From Paracoccaceae bacterium (GTDB lineage Bacteria; Pseudomonadota; Alphaproteobacteria; Rhodobacterales; Rhodobacteraceae), in contig SKMI01000261.1 in the NCBI GenBank assembly GCA_007121115.1, forward strand, positions 1 to 8,515: 8,515 bases of DNA, in the 5' to 3' direction. The first letter of the stretch is position 1, and each line of letters starts with the position of its first letter. This document shows, piece by piece, positions 1 through 5,573 of this stretch. A model generated the notes under the pieces. That model was not told the origin of the DNA and did no database searches. It saw only the letters and a program-made list of their open reading frames with translations. The position numbers and the translations under genes were made by a program.

Positions 1-303
1 CAGAAGGCCTATGACATGATCCATTCGATCGTGGCCGAGCCCGAGGTCGGCAAGATCTACACCGGCACCGTGGTCAAGCTGGTGGATTTCGGCGCCTTCG
101 TGAACTTCTTCGGCAAGCGCGACGGGCTGGTCCATGTCAGCCAGATCGAAAACCGCCGCCTGAACCACCCTTCGGACGCGCTGAAGGAAGGCCAGGAGGT
201 CAAGGTGAAGCTTCTGGGCTTCGACGACCGCGGCAAGGTCCGGCTGGGCATGAAGATGGTGGACCAGGCCACCGGGCAGGAAATCCAGCCCGAAAAGGCC
301 TGA
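1..303 (+). CDS. pnp: Polyribonucleotide nucleotidyltransferase, C-terminal end (partial)
   Basis: This is the last 100 codons of PNPase, the phosphorolytic 3'-5' exoribonuclease that degrades mRNA as a trimer and is a core part of RNA turnover. The gene is open at the left window edge and ends at TGA 301-303. The fragment begins at the end of the KH domain and continues through the S1 RNA-binding domain (about fragment residues 17-88). The stretch GKIYTGTVVKLVDFGAFVNF and the following RDGLVHVSQI are hallmark Pnp S1 sequence. After S1 there is only a short tail of about a dozen residues, without the longer RNase E-binding tail of enteric PNPases. The catalytic RNase PH domains lie outside the window. 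A hairpin terminator about 60 nt downstream suggests it is the last gene of its transcript. Identification is near certain from the S1 sequence. Confidence 0.96.
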   Translation, partial: QKAYDMIHSIVAEPEVGKIYTGTVVKLVDFGAFVNFFGKRDGLVHVSQIENRRLNHPSDALKEGQEVKVKLLGFDDRGKVRLGMKMVDQATGQEIQPEKA

Positions 304-318
304 TCCAGCGCACCTGAA

Positions 319-340
319 CGCCCCCGAACCACCAGGGGCG
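319..340 (+). other. Small inverted repeat in pnp 3' UTR
   Basis: CGCCCC (319-324) is complementary to GGGGCG (335-340) around a 10-nt loop. It lies between the pnp stop and the stronger hairpin at 364-395, and it would form a first, weaker stem in the pnp 3' UTR. It could protect the 3' end or be incidental in such GC-rich DNA. Confidence 0.3.
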
Positions 341-363
341 CCAATGGTCGCGACAGAAAACCG

Positions 364-397
364 AACGGCGCGACCCCGAAAGGGATCGCGCCGTTTG
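364..397 (+). terminator. Hairpin terminator after pnp
   Basis: A perfect 10-bp stem is formed by AACGGCGCGA (364-373) and TCGCGCCGTT (386-395). Inside it, after one C/A mismatch, CCC (375-377) pairs with GGG (382-384) and closes a GAAA tetraloop, a stable GNRA type. Only a short, interrupted T run follows (TTTGCATTTC), so this is an imperfect intrinsic terminator that may also stabilise the pnp 3' end. Its position 60 nt after the pnp stop and before a separately expressed cytochrome gene supports a terminator role. Confidence 0.75.
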
Positions 398-431
398 CAT
401 TTCGCGGGCAGTATGGGGGCAAATCGTCGCG

Positions 432-468
432 TTGTGCCGTGTGCCCGGGCTGGTAGGATAACATATCC
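432..468 (+). promoter_or_regulatory. Possible promoter with dyad, upstream of cytochrome c gene
   Basis: The 241-base gap between pnp and the cytochrome gene must hold the cytochrome promoter if the terminator at 364-397 works. The best sigma-70-like pair I see is TTGTGC (432-437) and TAGGAT (454-459), 16 nt apart. The match is weak at -35 and fair at -10. A dyad GGATA-ACA-TATCC (456-468) overlaps the proposed -10 and could be an operator. The region is locally AT-richer than its surroundings. This is a tentative, by-eye call. Confidence 0.25.
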
Positions 469-528
469 CCTGCGGCAGGGCCGGGCACGGCGTGCCGGTT
501 TACCGCACTGACTCTCGCGGCAACGCGA
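468..528 (+). promoter_or_regulatory. Structured leader with three inverted repeats before cytochrome c
   Basis: Three short inverted repeats sit between the proposed promoter and the ribosome binding site: CCCTG-CGG-CAGGG (468-480), GGCACG-G-CGTGCC (484-496), and TCGCG-GCAA-CGCGA (515-528). The last has a GNRA-type GCAA loop and ends 4 nt before the GGAGG Shine-Dalgarno sequence (533-537). They could fold in the mRNA leader and affect translation or stability, or act as DNA operators. GC-rich DNA gives many chance palindromes, so the assignment is cautious. Confidence 0.3.
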
Positions 529-544
529 AAACGGAGGAAGACAG

Positions 545-985
545 ATGCGCAGCATATTGACGACCGCGGCCGCCCTGATGGCGCTGCCGATGATGACGGC
601 CCCGGCCCTTGCAGGCGATCCGGATGAGGGCGAAGCGAATTTCCGCCAATGCGCAAGCTGCCACGGGATCGTGGACCCGGATGGAAACGTGATTCAGCGG
701 CTGGCGCCGACGGGGCCGAACCTCTGGGGCGTGATCGGAAGGCAGGCCGGAGCTTATGAAGGTTACGAGCGCTTCTCGGACGCCATGGTCGAGGCGGGCG
801 AACAGGGTCTGGTCTGGGACGAGGACAGCTTCGTCGCCTACCTGGATAACCAGACCGGGTTCCTGCGCGAATTTCTGGACGACAACCGCGCGCGCGGCAA
901 CATGAACCACCGCCTGCGCGGCAGCGCCGAAGACATCTACGCCTATCTGGCCACCTTCGGGGCCGAGGAAGAGCCCGAAAGCTGA
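545..985 (+). CDS. Secreted class I c-type cytochrome
   Basis: The product is a 146-residue periplasmic electron carrier. An N-terminal Sec signal peptide (residues 1-23, charged start, hydrophobic core, ALA cleavage motif) precedes a mature domain with one haem-binding motif, CASCH (36-40), which places the single haem c through Cys36 and Cys39 with His40 as axial ligand. The following GPNLWGVIGRQAG is typical of class I (c2/c550-like) cytochromes. Met120, in a GNMNHRL context near the C-terminal helix (IYAYLATF), is the likely sixth ligand; relatives often have a TKM- or SKM-type motif here, so Asn119 is slightly unusual. ATG 545 is supported by GGAGG (533-537) at 7-nt spacing and by the signal peptide. 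It appears monocistronic, between a leader rich in repeats and a strong terminator. Its redox partner cannot be told from the sequence. Confidence 0.9.
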   Translation: MRSILTTAAALMALPMMTAPALAGDPDEGEANFRQCASCHGIVDPDGNVIQRLAPTGPNLWGVIGRQAGAYEGYERFSDAMVEAGEQGLVWDEDSFVAYLDNQTGFLREFLDDNRARGNMNHRLRGSAEDIYAYLATFGAEEEPES

Positions 986-1011
986 ACCGCGCGGCGTTTC
1001 TGTGCGTTGGG

Positions 1012-1037
1012 AAAGGGGGCCAGGCGGCCCCCTTTTT
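1012..1037 (+). terminator. Intrinsic terminator after cytochrome c
   Basis: AAAGGGGGCC (1012-1021) pairs perfectly with GGCCCCCTTT (1026-1035) around a 4-nt loop AGGC, and the T run extends to 1037. This is a textbook Rho-independent terminator 27 nt after the cytochrome stop. Because the stem begins with AAA it could also work on the minus strand for the convergent LysR gene, although that gene ends about 130 nt away. The rest of the gap (1038-1167) holds no gene I can support. Confidence 0.92.
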
Positions 1038-1167
1038 CGTCATCCGGCGCCGCATGGCCGGAACCTGGTGCGGCGCGGCTCCCGGCGCGCGCCTTGTCGA
1101 AAGCGCCTGACACCGCGTTCACTGCGCCAACTGGTCGACGCACCGCCCAGACCCGCAGCCAGGCCGC

Positions 1168-2073
1168 TCAGCCTGCGGGCGCCGCTGCGGGCAGGTCCGA
1201 GACGCGCCGCGCCTCGGACAACAGCGCGGCCAGCACCGGTGTGTGCGGCTCGCGCCAGGGCGCGATCAGCCCCACCTGCGACCCTGCCCGCCCGCCGGTG
1301 AGCGGCACCGCGCGCAGCCGCGTGTCGCCTTCCAGCAGGGCACCGGTGTGTTCGTTGACGATACTGACCCAGGGCCCGGCGGTCACATGGGCGATCAGCG
1401 TCAGGATCGAGTTCGATTCGACCATCGGCGCGGCATCGACCCCGGCATCGGCGAGCATCCGGTTGACGATCCGCCGGTTTTGCATGTCCGGGGTCAGCAG
1501 GCACAGCGGCAGTCCGGCCAGATCCGACCACTCCAGCGCTGCGCGCCCGGCCAGCGCATTATCGGCGCGCATCAGCAACTGATAGGTCTCGGCATAGAGC
1601 GGCACGGTGGTCACGCGGCCCAGCGGCTCGTTGTCCAGATAAGTGATCCCGGCGTCGAGGCTGAGGTTTTCGACCTCCTGCAGGATCTCCACCGAGTTGC
1701 GCGACAGGATGCGGATGCGCACGTTGGGATGGCGCTTCAGATACGGGTCGGTCAGCCGAACCACCATGGGCAGCGCCGTGGGGATCACCCCCAGCCGCAG
1801 GTTGCCGGACAGACCCTGCCGCGCGGCGCGCATCTCCTCGCGCAGGGTGCGGGCATCGGCGACGATCCGGCGCGCCCAGTCCAGCACGCGCGCACCTTCG
1901 GGCGTAAGTCCTTGATAACGCGACCCGCGCCAGACCAGTTGCACCCCCAGTTCCGATTCAAGCTGCCGGATGGCAGCGGAGAGTGACGGCTGGCTGACCC
2001 CGCAGCGCTCGGCGGCGCGGCCGAAATGCTCCTCGGTCGCGAGCGCGATGAACATGTCAAGCTTGTCGAGCAT
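1168..2073 (-). CDS. LysR-family transcriptional regulator
   Basis: The product is a 301-residue LTTR of standard length. The N-terminal winged helix-turn-helix (about residues 4-60) shows the family pattern HFGRAAERCGVSQPSLSAAI followed by RQLESELGVQL. A linker helix (about 62-88) leads to the effector-binding domain (about 90-290), with the typical NLRLGVIPT start. ATG at 2073 is chosen because the HTH begins at once, as in the family; the frame stays open upstream to 2205 but that extension is Arg-rich and unlike an LTTR. From memory, close relatives (segments such as LDAGITYLDNEPLGRV and LCLLTPDMQNRR) are found next to formate dehydrogenase (fds) genes in alphaproteobacteria; no such genes are present here. 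It is transcribed divergently from the S49 peptidase operon, the classic arrangement for an LTTR controlling its neighbour and itself. Ligand and targets are unknown. Confidence 0.93.
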   Translation of the reverse strand: MLDKLDMFIALATEEHFGRAAERCGVSQPSLSAAIRQLESELGVQLVWRGSRYQGLTPEGARVLDWARRIVADARTLREEMRAARQGLSGNLRLGVIPTALPMVVRLTDPYLKRHPNVRIRILSRNSVEILQEVENLSLDAGITYLDNEPLGRVTTVPLYAETYQLLMRADNALAGRAALEWSDLAGLPLCLLTPDMQNRRIVNRMLADAGVDAAPMVESNSILTLIAHVTAGPWVSIVNEHTGALLEGDTRLRAVPLTGGRAGSQVGLIAPWREPHTPVLAALLSEARRVSDLPAAAPAG

Positions 2074-2222
2074 GGGCGCTTTTCCCCGGGCTGCGCCGCG
2101 CCATCCTGCGCCGGTGTGTGCGGGGTTGCAACCATACGGCGCGCGACGACGGCGCAACAGGGGCATCGAAACGGCGGGCGGGCACCTTGTTGCCGCCCGG
2201 CGCACGGCCTACATGCGGGCGC
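2074..2222. promoter_or_regulatory. Divergent promoter region between lysR-type gene and S49 operon
   Basis: These 149 bases separate two divergent genes and must carry both promoters. A perfect 10-bp palindrome GGTTGCAACC (2124-2133) stands out. On the minus strand a weak pair TTGCGC (2157-2152) and TATGGT (2136-2131), 15 nt apart, could be the regulator's promoter, and the palindrome overlaps that -10, as expected for autorepression by an LTTR. A hairpin with a one-base bulge (2175-2184 with 2191-2199) lies just before the S49 start. I found no convincing plus-strand promoter. All of these are by-eye inferences. Confidence 0.35.
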
Positions 2223-3020
2223 ATGGCAGGTTTACTTTCCCTTTCGCGCTGGCGCGGCCCCGTGGTCTCGGTCATCCGGCTGGACGGCATGATCGCCGCC
2301 GGTCAGGGGCGGCTGAATGACCAGACCCTGGCCCCGGTGATCGAGGCCGCGTTCCGGCGCGGCAAGCCGCGTGCGGTGGCGCTGGCGATCAATTCGCCCG
2401 GCGGCTCGCCCGCGCAAAGTTCGCTCATCGCCGCGCGCATCCGGCGGCTGGCCGACAAGCACGAGGTCCCGGTGCATGCGTTTGTCGAGGATCTGGCGGC
2501 CTCGGGCGGGTACTGGCTGGCCACGGCGGCGGATGACATCTGGCTGGACCCCAATTCCATCGTCGGCTCCATCGGCGTGATCTATGCGGGCTTCGGTTTC
2601 GACGGGCTGATCGAGCGCTACGGGATCGAGCGTCGTGTCCACACGGCGGGCGAACGCAAGTCGCTGCTGGACCCGTTCCGCCCGGAAAACCCCGATGACG
2701 TGGCCCGCCTGCGCGACTGGCAGGCCCAGATCCATGCGACCTTCATCGACCAGGTGCGCACGCGGCGCGGCGAAAGGCTGAACACCGACGAAGAGCTTTT
2801 CGACGGCTCCATCCGTATAGGCACCAAGGCTGTCGACGCGGGGCTGGCTGACGGGATCGACCATCTGGTCCCGAAGATGAAGGCGCTCTATGGCGAGAAA
2901 CTGCGCTTCATCCCATATGGCCCCCGCCGCCCGTTCCTGCGCCGTTTCGGGCTGAACATGATGCAGGACGCGCTGGCCGTGGCCGAAGAGCGGGCATTGC
3001 GCGCCCGCTACGGAGTCTGA
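2223..3020 (+). CDS. S49-family (SppA/SohB-like) serine peptidase
   Basis: The product is a 265-residue member of the ClpP/crotonase-fold S49 family, which cleaves signal-peptide remnants or membrane proteins with a Ser-Lys dyad. NSPGG (57-61) is the conserved oxyanion-region motif. The nucleophile is Ser94 in DLAASGGYWLA, and the general base is Lys146 in GERKSLLDPF. Their spacing of 52 residues equals the Ser147/Lys199 spacing I recall for Bacillus subtilis SppA, so the active site looks intact. Unlike classical SppA/SohB, the N-terminus (MAGLLSLSRWRGPVVSVIRL) shows no signal peptide or clear membrane segment. ATG 2223 has no good Shine-Dalgarno sequence; the frame is open back to 2118, but that part is Arg-rich and unlike the family. 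It is the first gene of a tight operon, 4 nt before the zinc-ribbon miniprotein. Family assignment is firm, substrate unknown. Confidence 0.9.
   Translation: MAGLLSLSRWRGPVVSVIRLDGMIAAGQGRLNDQTLAPVIEAAFRRGKPRAVALAINSPGGSPAQSSLIAARIRRLADKHEVPVHAFVEDLAASGGYWLATAADDIWLDPNSIVGSIGVIYAGFGFDGLIERYGIERRVHTAGERKSLLDPFRPENPDDVARLRDWQAQIHATFIDQVRTRRGERLNTDEELFDGSIRIGTKAVDAGLADGIDHLVPKMKALYGEKLRFIPYGPRRPFLRRFGLNMMQDALAVAEERALRARYGV
3012..3015 (+). promoter_or_regulatory. Shine-Dalgarno of miniprotein inside S49 gene end
   Basis: GGAG at 3012-3015, inside the last codons of the S49 gene, lies 9 nt before ATG 3025. With a 4-nt intergenic gap this points to translational coupling, and it supports the short downstream frame as a real gene. 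Confidence 0.55.
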
Positions 3021-3024
3021 GCCG

Positions 3025-3207
3025 ATGCTGGTCAAGATCGTCACCCTGTTCCTGGTGTTCATGATCGTCATGGGCGCGATCCAGCGGGCGCTTAACCCCA
3101 ACCGCAAGATCGGCAAGCGGGATCAGACCCGGCTGAAACGGCCGCGCAAATGCCCCGAATGCGGGCGCTTCCTGATCGGCCGGAGCACGTGTTCGTGCGG
3201 GCGCTAG
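3025..3207 (+). CDS. 60-residue membrane-anchored zinc-ribbon miniprotein
   Basis: This is a small protein with two recognisable parts. Residues 2-18 (MLVKIVTLFLVFMIVMGAI region) form one hydrophobic segment, either a membrane anchor or an uncleaved signal anchor. After a basic linker, residues 43-58 contain KCPECG and CSCG, so Cys43, Cys46, Cys56 and Cys58 form a CxxC...CxC set typical of a small zinc ribbon. The basic stretch after the hydrophobic segment (RKIGKRDQTRLKRPRK) predicts that the ribbon lies in the cytoplasm. The gene starts 4 nt after the S49 stop with a GGAG site and ends 13 nt before the exchanger, so it is embedded in the operon. I do not recognise a named family. A role as partner or membrane tether for the peptidase is inference only. 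Confidence 0.8.
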   Translation: MLVKIVTLFLVFMIVMGAIQRALNPNRKIGKRDQTRLKRPRKCPECGRFLIGRSTCSCGR

Positions 3208-3220
3208 GCCCGGCCTGGGG

Positions 3221-4183
3221 ATGCTGATCGACCTCGCGCAGGTGCTGGCCGGGCTGGCGGTGCTGCTGCTGGCGGGCGATCTGCTGGTCAAGGGCGCGGT
3301 CAACCTGGCATTGCGGCTGGGCATCCCGGCGATGATGGTGGGCATGACGGTGGTCGCCTTCGGCACCTCGGCGCCCGAACTGGTGGTGTCTGTGCAGGCA
3401 GTCTGGATCGGCGCGGGCGGGCTGGCGCTGGGCAATGTGGTCGGCTCCAACATCGCCAACATCCTGCTGGTGCTGGGCCTGCCCGCGCTGATCGCCCCGC
3501 TGGCGGTAGACCGGGAACTGCGGCGCGATTTCGCCATCATGATTGCCGCAACGGCGCTGTTCATGGCGCTGGCGGCGGGGGGCGTGTTTCACATCTGGCA
3601 GGCGCTGGTGCTGCTGGCCGCGCTGGGGCTCATGCTCGGCGACAACCTGCGCCGCGCCCGCGTCATACGGGCCGGAAACCACGCGACCGAGGACCCCGAA
3701 AACCACCTGGAAACCGCCGACCCGTCGATGCCGGGCTGGAAACTTGCGCTTTACCTGGCCATCGGCGTGATCGGCCTGCCCATCGGCGCGCAACTGCTGG
3801 TGGCGGGGGCGGTGGATATCGCCTCGGCTCTGGGTGTCTCGGACGCGCTGATCGGGCTGACGCTGGTGGCGGTGGGCACTTCGCTGCCGGAACTGGCCAC
3901 CACCGCGCTGGCCGCCTGGCGGCGCGAGGCCGGGGTGGCCATGGGCAACATCATCGGATCCAACATCTTCAACCTGTTGTGCATCATCGGCGTGGCGGGG
4001 CTGGTCGGGCCGATCCCGGTGCCCGAGTCCATGCTCCGCCTGGACCTCTGGGTCATGGCAGCCAGTTCGCTGCTGCTCCTGCCCTTCATCCTGCGCGGCG
4101 CGCCGATCACGCGGCCCGCGGGTCTGGCCTTGTCGCTGGCCTATGCGGGCTACATCACGTTCCTTGTGATACGGGGCGGCTGA
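3221..4183 (+). CDS. CaCA-family Na+(H+)/Ca2+ exchanger, YrbG-like
   Basis: The product is a 320-residue inner-membrane antiporter of the cation/Ca2+ exchanger superfamily, which exports Ca2+ in exchange for Na+ or H+. It has the two inverted alpha repeats that form the ion pathway: repeat 1 contains GTSAPE (48-53, acidic ligand Glu53) and GNVVGSN (71-77); repeat 2 contains GTSLPE (219-224, Glu224) and GNIIGSN (242-248). Hydrophobicity suggests about ten membrane helices, split by a polar cytoplasmic or periplasmic loop at about 142-173. Length and motif spacing match E. coli YrbG, so the gene looks complete. ATG 3221 is preceded by only a weak GGGG directly upstream, so expression probably depends on coupling to the miniprotein 13 nt before. 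The SDR gene begins 10 nt after its stop. Ion preference cannot be read from the sequence. Confidence 0.93.
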   Translation: MLIDLAQVLAGLAVLLLAGDLLVKGAVNLALRLGIPAMMVGMTVVAFGTSAPELVVSVQAVWIGAGGLALGNVVGSNIANILLVLGLPALIAPLAVDRELRRDFAIMIAATALFMALAAGGVFHIWQALVLLAALGLMLGDNLRRARVIRAGNHATEDPENHLETADPSMPGWKLALYLAIGVIGLPIGAQLLVAGAVDIASALGVSDALIGLTLVAVGTSLPELATTALAAWRREAGVAMGNIIGSNIFNLLCIIGVAGLVGPIPVPESMLRLDLWVMAASSLLLLPFILRGAPITRPAGLALSLAYAGYITFLVIRGG

Positions 4184-4193
4184 GGGGGCTTTG

Positions 4194-4976
4194 ATGACGG
4201 GCAAGGCACTGGTGACCGGCGCGGGCAAACGGCTGGGCCGCGCCATGGCGCTGTGGCTGGGCGCGCGCGGCTGGGACGTGGCGGTGCATTACGCTGCGTC
4301 AGGGGCCGAGGCCGAGGACGTGGCCGACCGGATCGCCGCCGAAGGCGTCCGCAGCGCCGCACTGCAGGCCGACCTGCTGGACGAGGCGCAGATCGCGCCG
4401 CTGGTGGACCGCGCGGCCGAGGCGCTCGGCGGCCCGCTGACGCTCCTGATCAACAACGCCTCGATCTTCGAGCCCGACAGCATCGACACCGCCACCCGCG
4501 CAAGCTGGGACCGGCACATGATGTCGAACCTGCGCGCCCCCTTCGTGCTGACGCAGGCCTTCGCCGCGCAGGCCCCCCGCGCCGCAGCGGACAGCGCAGG
4601 CGAGCCGCGCGCGCAGGCGCTGGTGGTCAACGTGATCGACCAGAAGGTCTGGCGCCTGAACCCGGAGTTCATGACCTATACGCTGGCCAAGTCCGCGCTC
4701 TGGACGCTGACCCGCACCGCCGCGCAGGCGCTGGCACCGCATGTCCGTGTCAACGCCATCGGACCCGGCCCCACCCTGCGGTCGATCCACCAGTCGCCCG
4801 CCGATTTCGCCCGCGAAAGGGCCAGCACACCCTTGCGGCGCGGCGCCTCCGAGGCGGATATCACCGCAGCACTTGGCTTCCTGATCGACGCCCCCGCCGT
4901 CACCGGCCAGATGATCGCCACCGATGCCGGTCAGCATCTGGGTTGGCAGACCCCGGATCAGGCGCACAGCCCCTGA
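4194..4976 (+). CDS. SDR oxidoreductase, pteridine reductase/FolM-like
   Basis: The product is a 260-residue short-chain dehydrogenase/reductase with a Rossmann fold. The nucleotide motif is TGAGKRLG (8-15), the TGxxxRxG form seen in pteridine reductases, where the Arg helps select NADPH. NNAS (87-90) and YTLAK (Tyr162-Lys166) give the SDR core. The usual catalytic Ser 13 residues before the Tyr is Asp149 (VNVIDQK), as in trypanosomatid PTR1 and E. coli FolM, which reduce pterins such as dihydromonapterin or dihydrobiopterin. PGPTL (191-195) follows, as in that group. Pterin reduction is therefore the best guess, although no folate gene is adjacent. ATG 4194 is chosen over the adjacent TTG 4191 because GAGGGGG (4182-4188) ends 5 nt before it. 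It is the last gene of the S49 - miniprotein - exchanger operon (gap 10 nt). Confidence 0.88.
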   Translation: MTGKALVTGAGKRLGRAMALWLGARGWDVAVHYAASGAEAEDVADRIAAEGVRSAALQADLLDEAQIAPLVDRAAEALGGPLTLLINNASIFEPDSIDTATRASWDRHMMSNLRAPFVLTQAFAAQAPRAAADSAGEPRAQALVVNVIDQKVWRLNPEFMTYTLAKSALWTLTRTAAQALAPHVRVNAIGPGPTLRSIHQSPADFARERASTPLRRGASEADITAALGFLIDAPAVTGQMIATDAGQHLGWQTPDQAHSP

Positions 4977-5041
4977 ACGCCCTGCGCGGCCCCGGTTCCC
5001 TTCATTCCGGCGCCGGGCATGGTGTGGACATCAGACCGGGG

Positions 5042-5062
5042 AACTGACGCGGGTTCAGTTTT
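5042..5062 (+). terminator. Possible weak terminator after SDR gene
   Basis: AACTGA (5042-5047) pairs with TCAGTT (5055-5060) around a 7-nt loop, and the T run continues to 5062. The stem is only 6 bp and AT-containing, so termination would be weak. It lies 65 nt after the SDR stop, where the operon should end. The same T-rich arm may instead be part of the promoter for the next gene. Confidence 0.35.
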
Positions 5063-5082
5063 CGCGCCGCATGCGCTAGTCA
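5055..5082 (+). promoter_or_regulatory. Possible promoter for methionine sulfoxide reductase gene
   Basis: TTCAGT (5055-5060) and TAGTCA (5077-5082) are 16 nt apart, and the GCTAGT context at the -10 resembles many promoters in this bacterial group. A start site near 5089 would leave a leader of about 20 nt before ATG 5109, fitting the close AGGAG. The hexamers match consensus poorly, so this is tentative. Confidence 0.3.
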
Positions 5083-5108
5083 CGGTCCCCGACCAACAGG
5101 AGCCGCCC

Positions 5109-5558
5109 ATGCCCGACTACCCCGCGCTTGCCGCCCGCATCCGCGCCCTGACCGAGGGCGAGCAGGACGAAGTGGCGCTCATGGCCACGCTGGGCTGCGA
5201 GATTCACCACTCGGACGACCGGTTCGACTGGACCGGTTTCTACCGCGTGACCGAACCCGAGGTGCTGAAGATCGGCCCCTATCAGGGCGGGCACGGTTGT
5301 CTGGTGATCCCGTTTTCGCGCGGCGTCTGCGGCGCGGCGGCCCGCACCGGCAAGGTGCAGCTTGTCCCGGATGTGGAGGCATTCCCCGGCCATATCGCCT
5401 GTGCGGCCTCGACCCGGTCCGAACTGGTGATCCCGGTGCGCGACGGTGCCGGGCGGCTGCTGGGTGTGCTGGACATCGACAGCGACCAGCCGGACGCGTT
5501 CACGCCCGAGGACGCCGAGGCGCTGGCCGCGATCCTGGACGCGGTGTTCGGGCGGTGA
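5109..5558 (+). CDS. msrC: Free methionine-R-sulfoxide reductase (GAF-domain fRMsr)
   Basis: The product is a 149-residue single-GAF protein that reduces free methionine-R-sulfoxide to methionine in the cytoplasm, repairing oxidised methionine with thioredoxin-type reductant. The family's three cysteines are present: Cys64 (GGHGC), Cys74 (SRGVC) and Cys98 (GHIAC). Their spacings of 10 and 24 residues equal those recalled for Cys84/94/118 of E. coli YebR/MsrC, so the enzyme should be active. Supporting motifs are DWTGFY (40-45), the GPYQG segment (56-60), and SELVIPV and GVLDIDS near the end. A fourth cysteine, Cys30, is extra. ATG 5109 is set by AGGAG (5098-5102) at 6-nt spacing; the frame is open to 5019, but that extension is not family-like. 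It is 132 nt after the SDR gene and converges on the ALDH gene, so it is probably expressed alone. Confidence 0.93.
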   Translation: MPDYPALAARIRALTEGEQDEVALMATLGCEIHHSDDRFDWTGFYRVTEPEVLKIGPYQGGHGCLVIPFSRGVCGAAARTGKVQLVPDVEAFPGHIACAASTRSELVIPVRDGAGRLLGVLDIDSDQPDAFTPEDAEALAAILDAVFGR

Positions 5559-5573
5559 GGGCGTGAAGCCGAA

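Noticed and set aside
57..1055. 332-codon open frame on the minus strand across pnp, the gap and the cytochrome gene
   Set aside because: It runs antisense through two well-supported genes and a terminator, and its translation is Arg/Pro-rich low-complexity sequence.
1084..1093. 10-bp palindrome GGCGCGCGCC in the cytochrome/LysR convergent gap
   Set aside because: Such G/C-only palindromes arise often by chance in DNA of this composition; there is no T run or gene boundary next to it.
2074..2205. N-terminal extension of the LysR-type protein
   Set aside because: The frame is open, but the extra 44 residues are Arg-rich and precede the HTH, which in this family begins within a few residues of the start.
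2118..2222. N-terminal extension of the S49 peptidase
   Set aside because: The extra 35 residues are basic and unlike a signal peptide or any S49 N-terminus, and would overlap the divergent promoter region.
3092..4246. 384-codon open frame on the minus strand, antisense to the exchanger gene
   Set aside because: Its composition is dominated by Gln, Arg, His and Asp, it has no motif, and it fully overlaps an exchanger with both alpha repeats intact.
5019..5108. N-terminal extension of the methionine sulfoxide reductase
   Set aside because: ATG 5109 has a well-placed AGGAG and gives the family's usual length; the extension covers the proposed promoter and hairpin.
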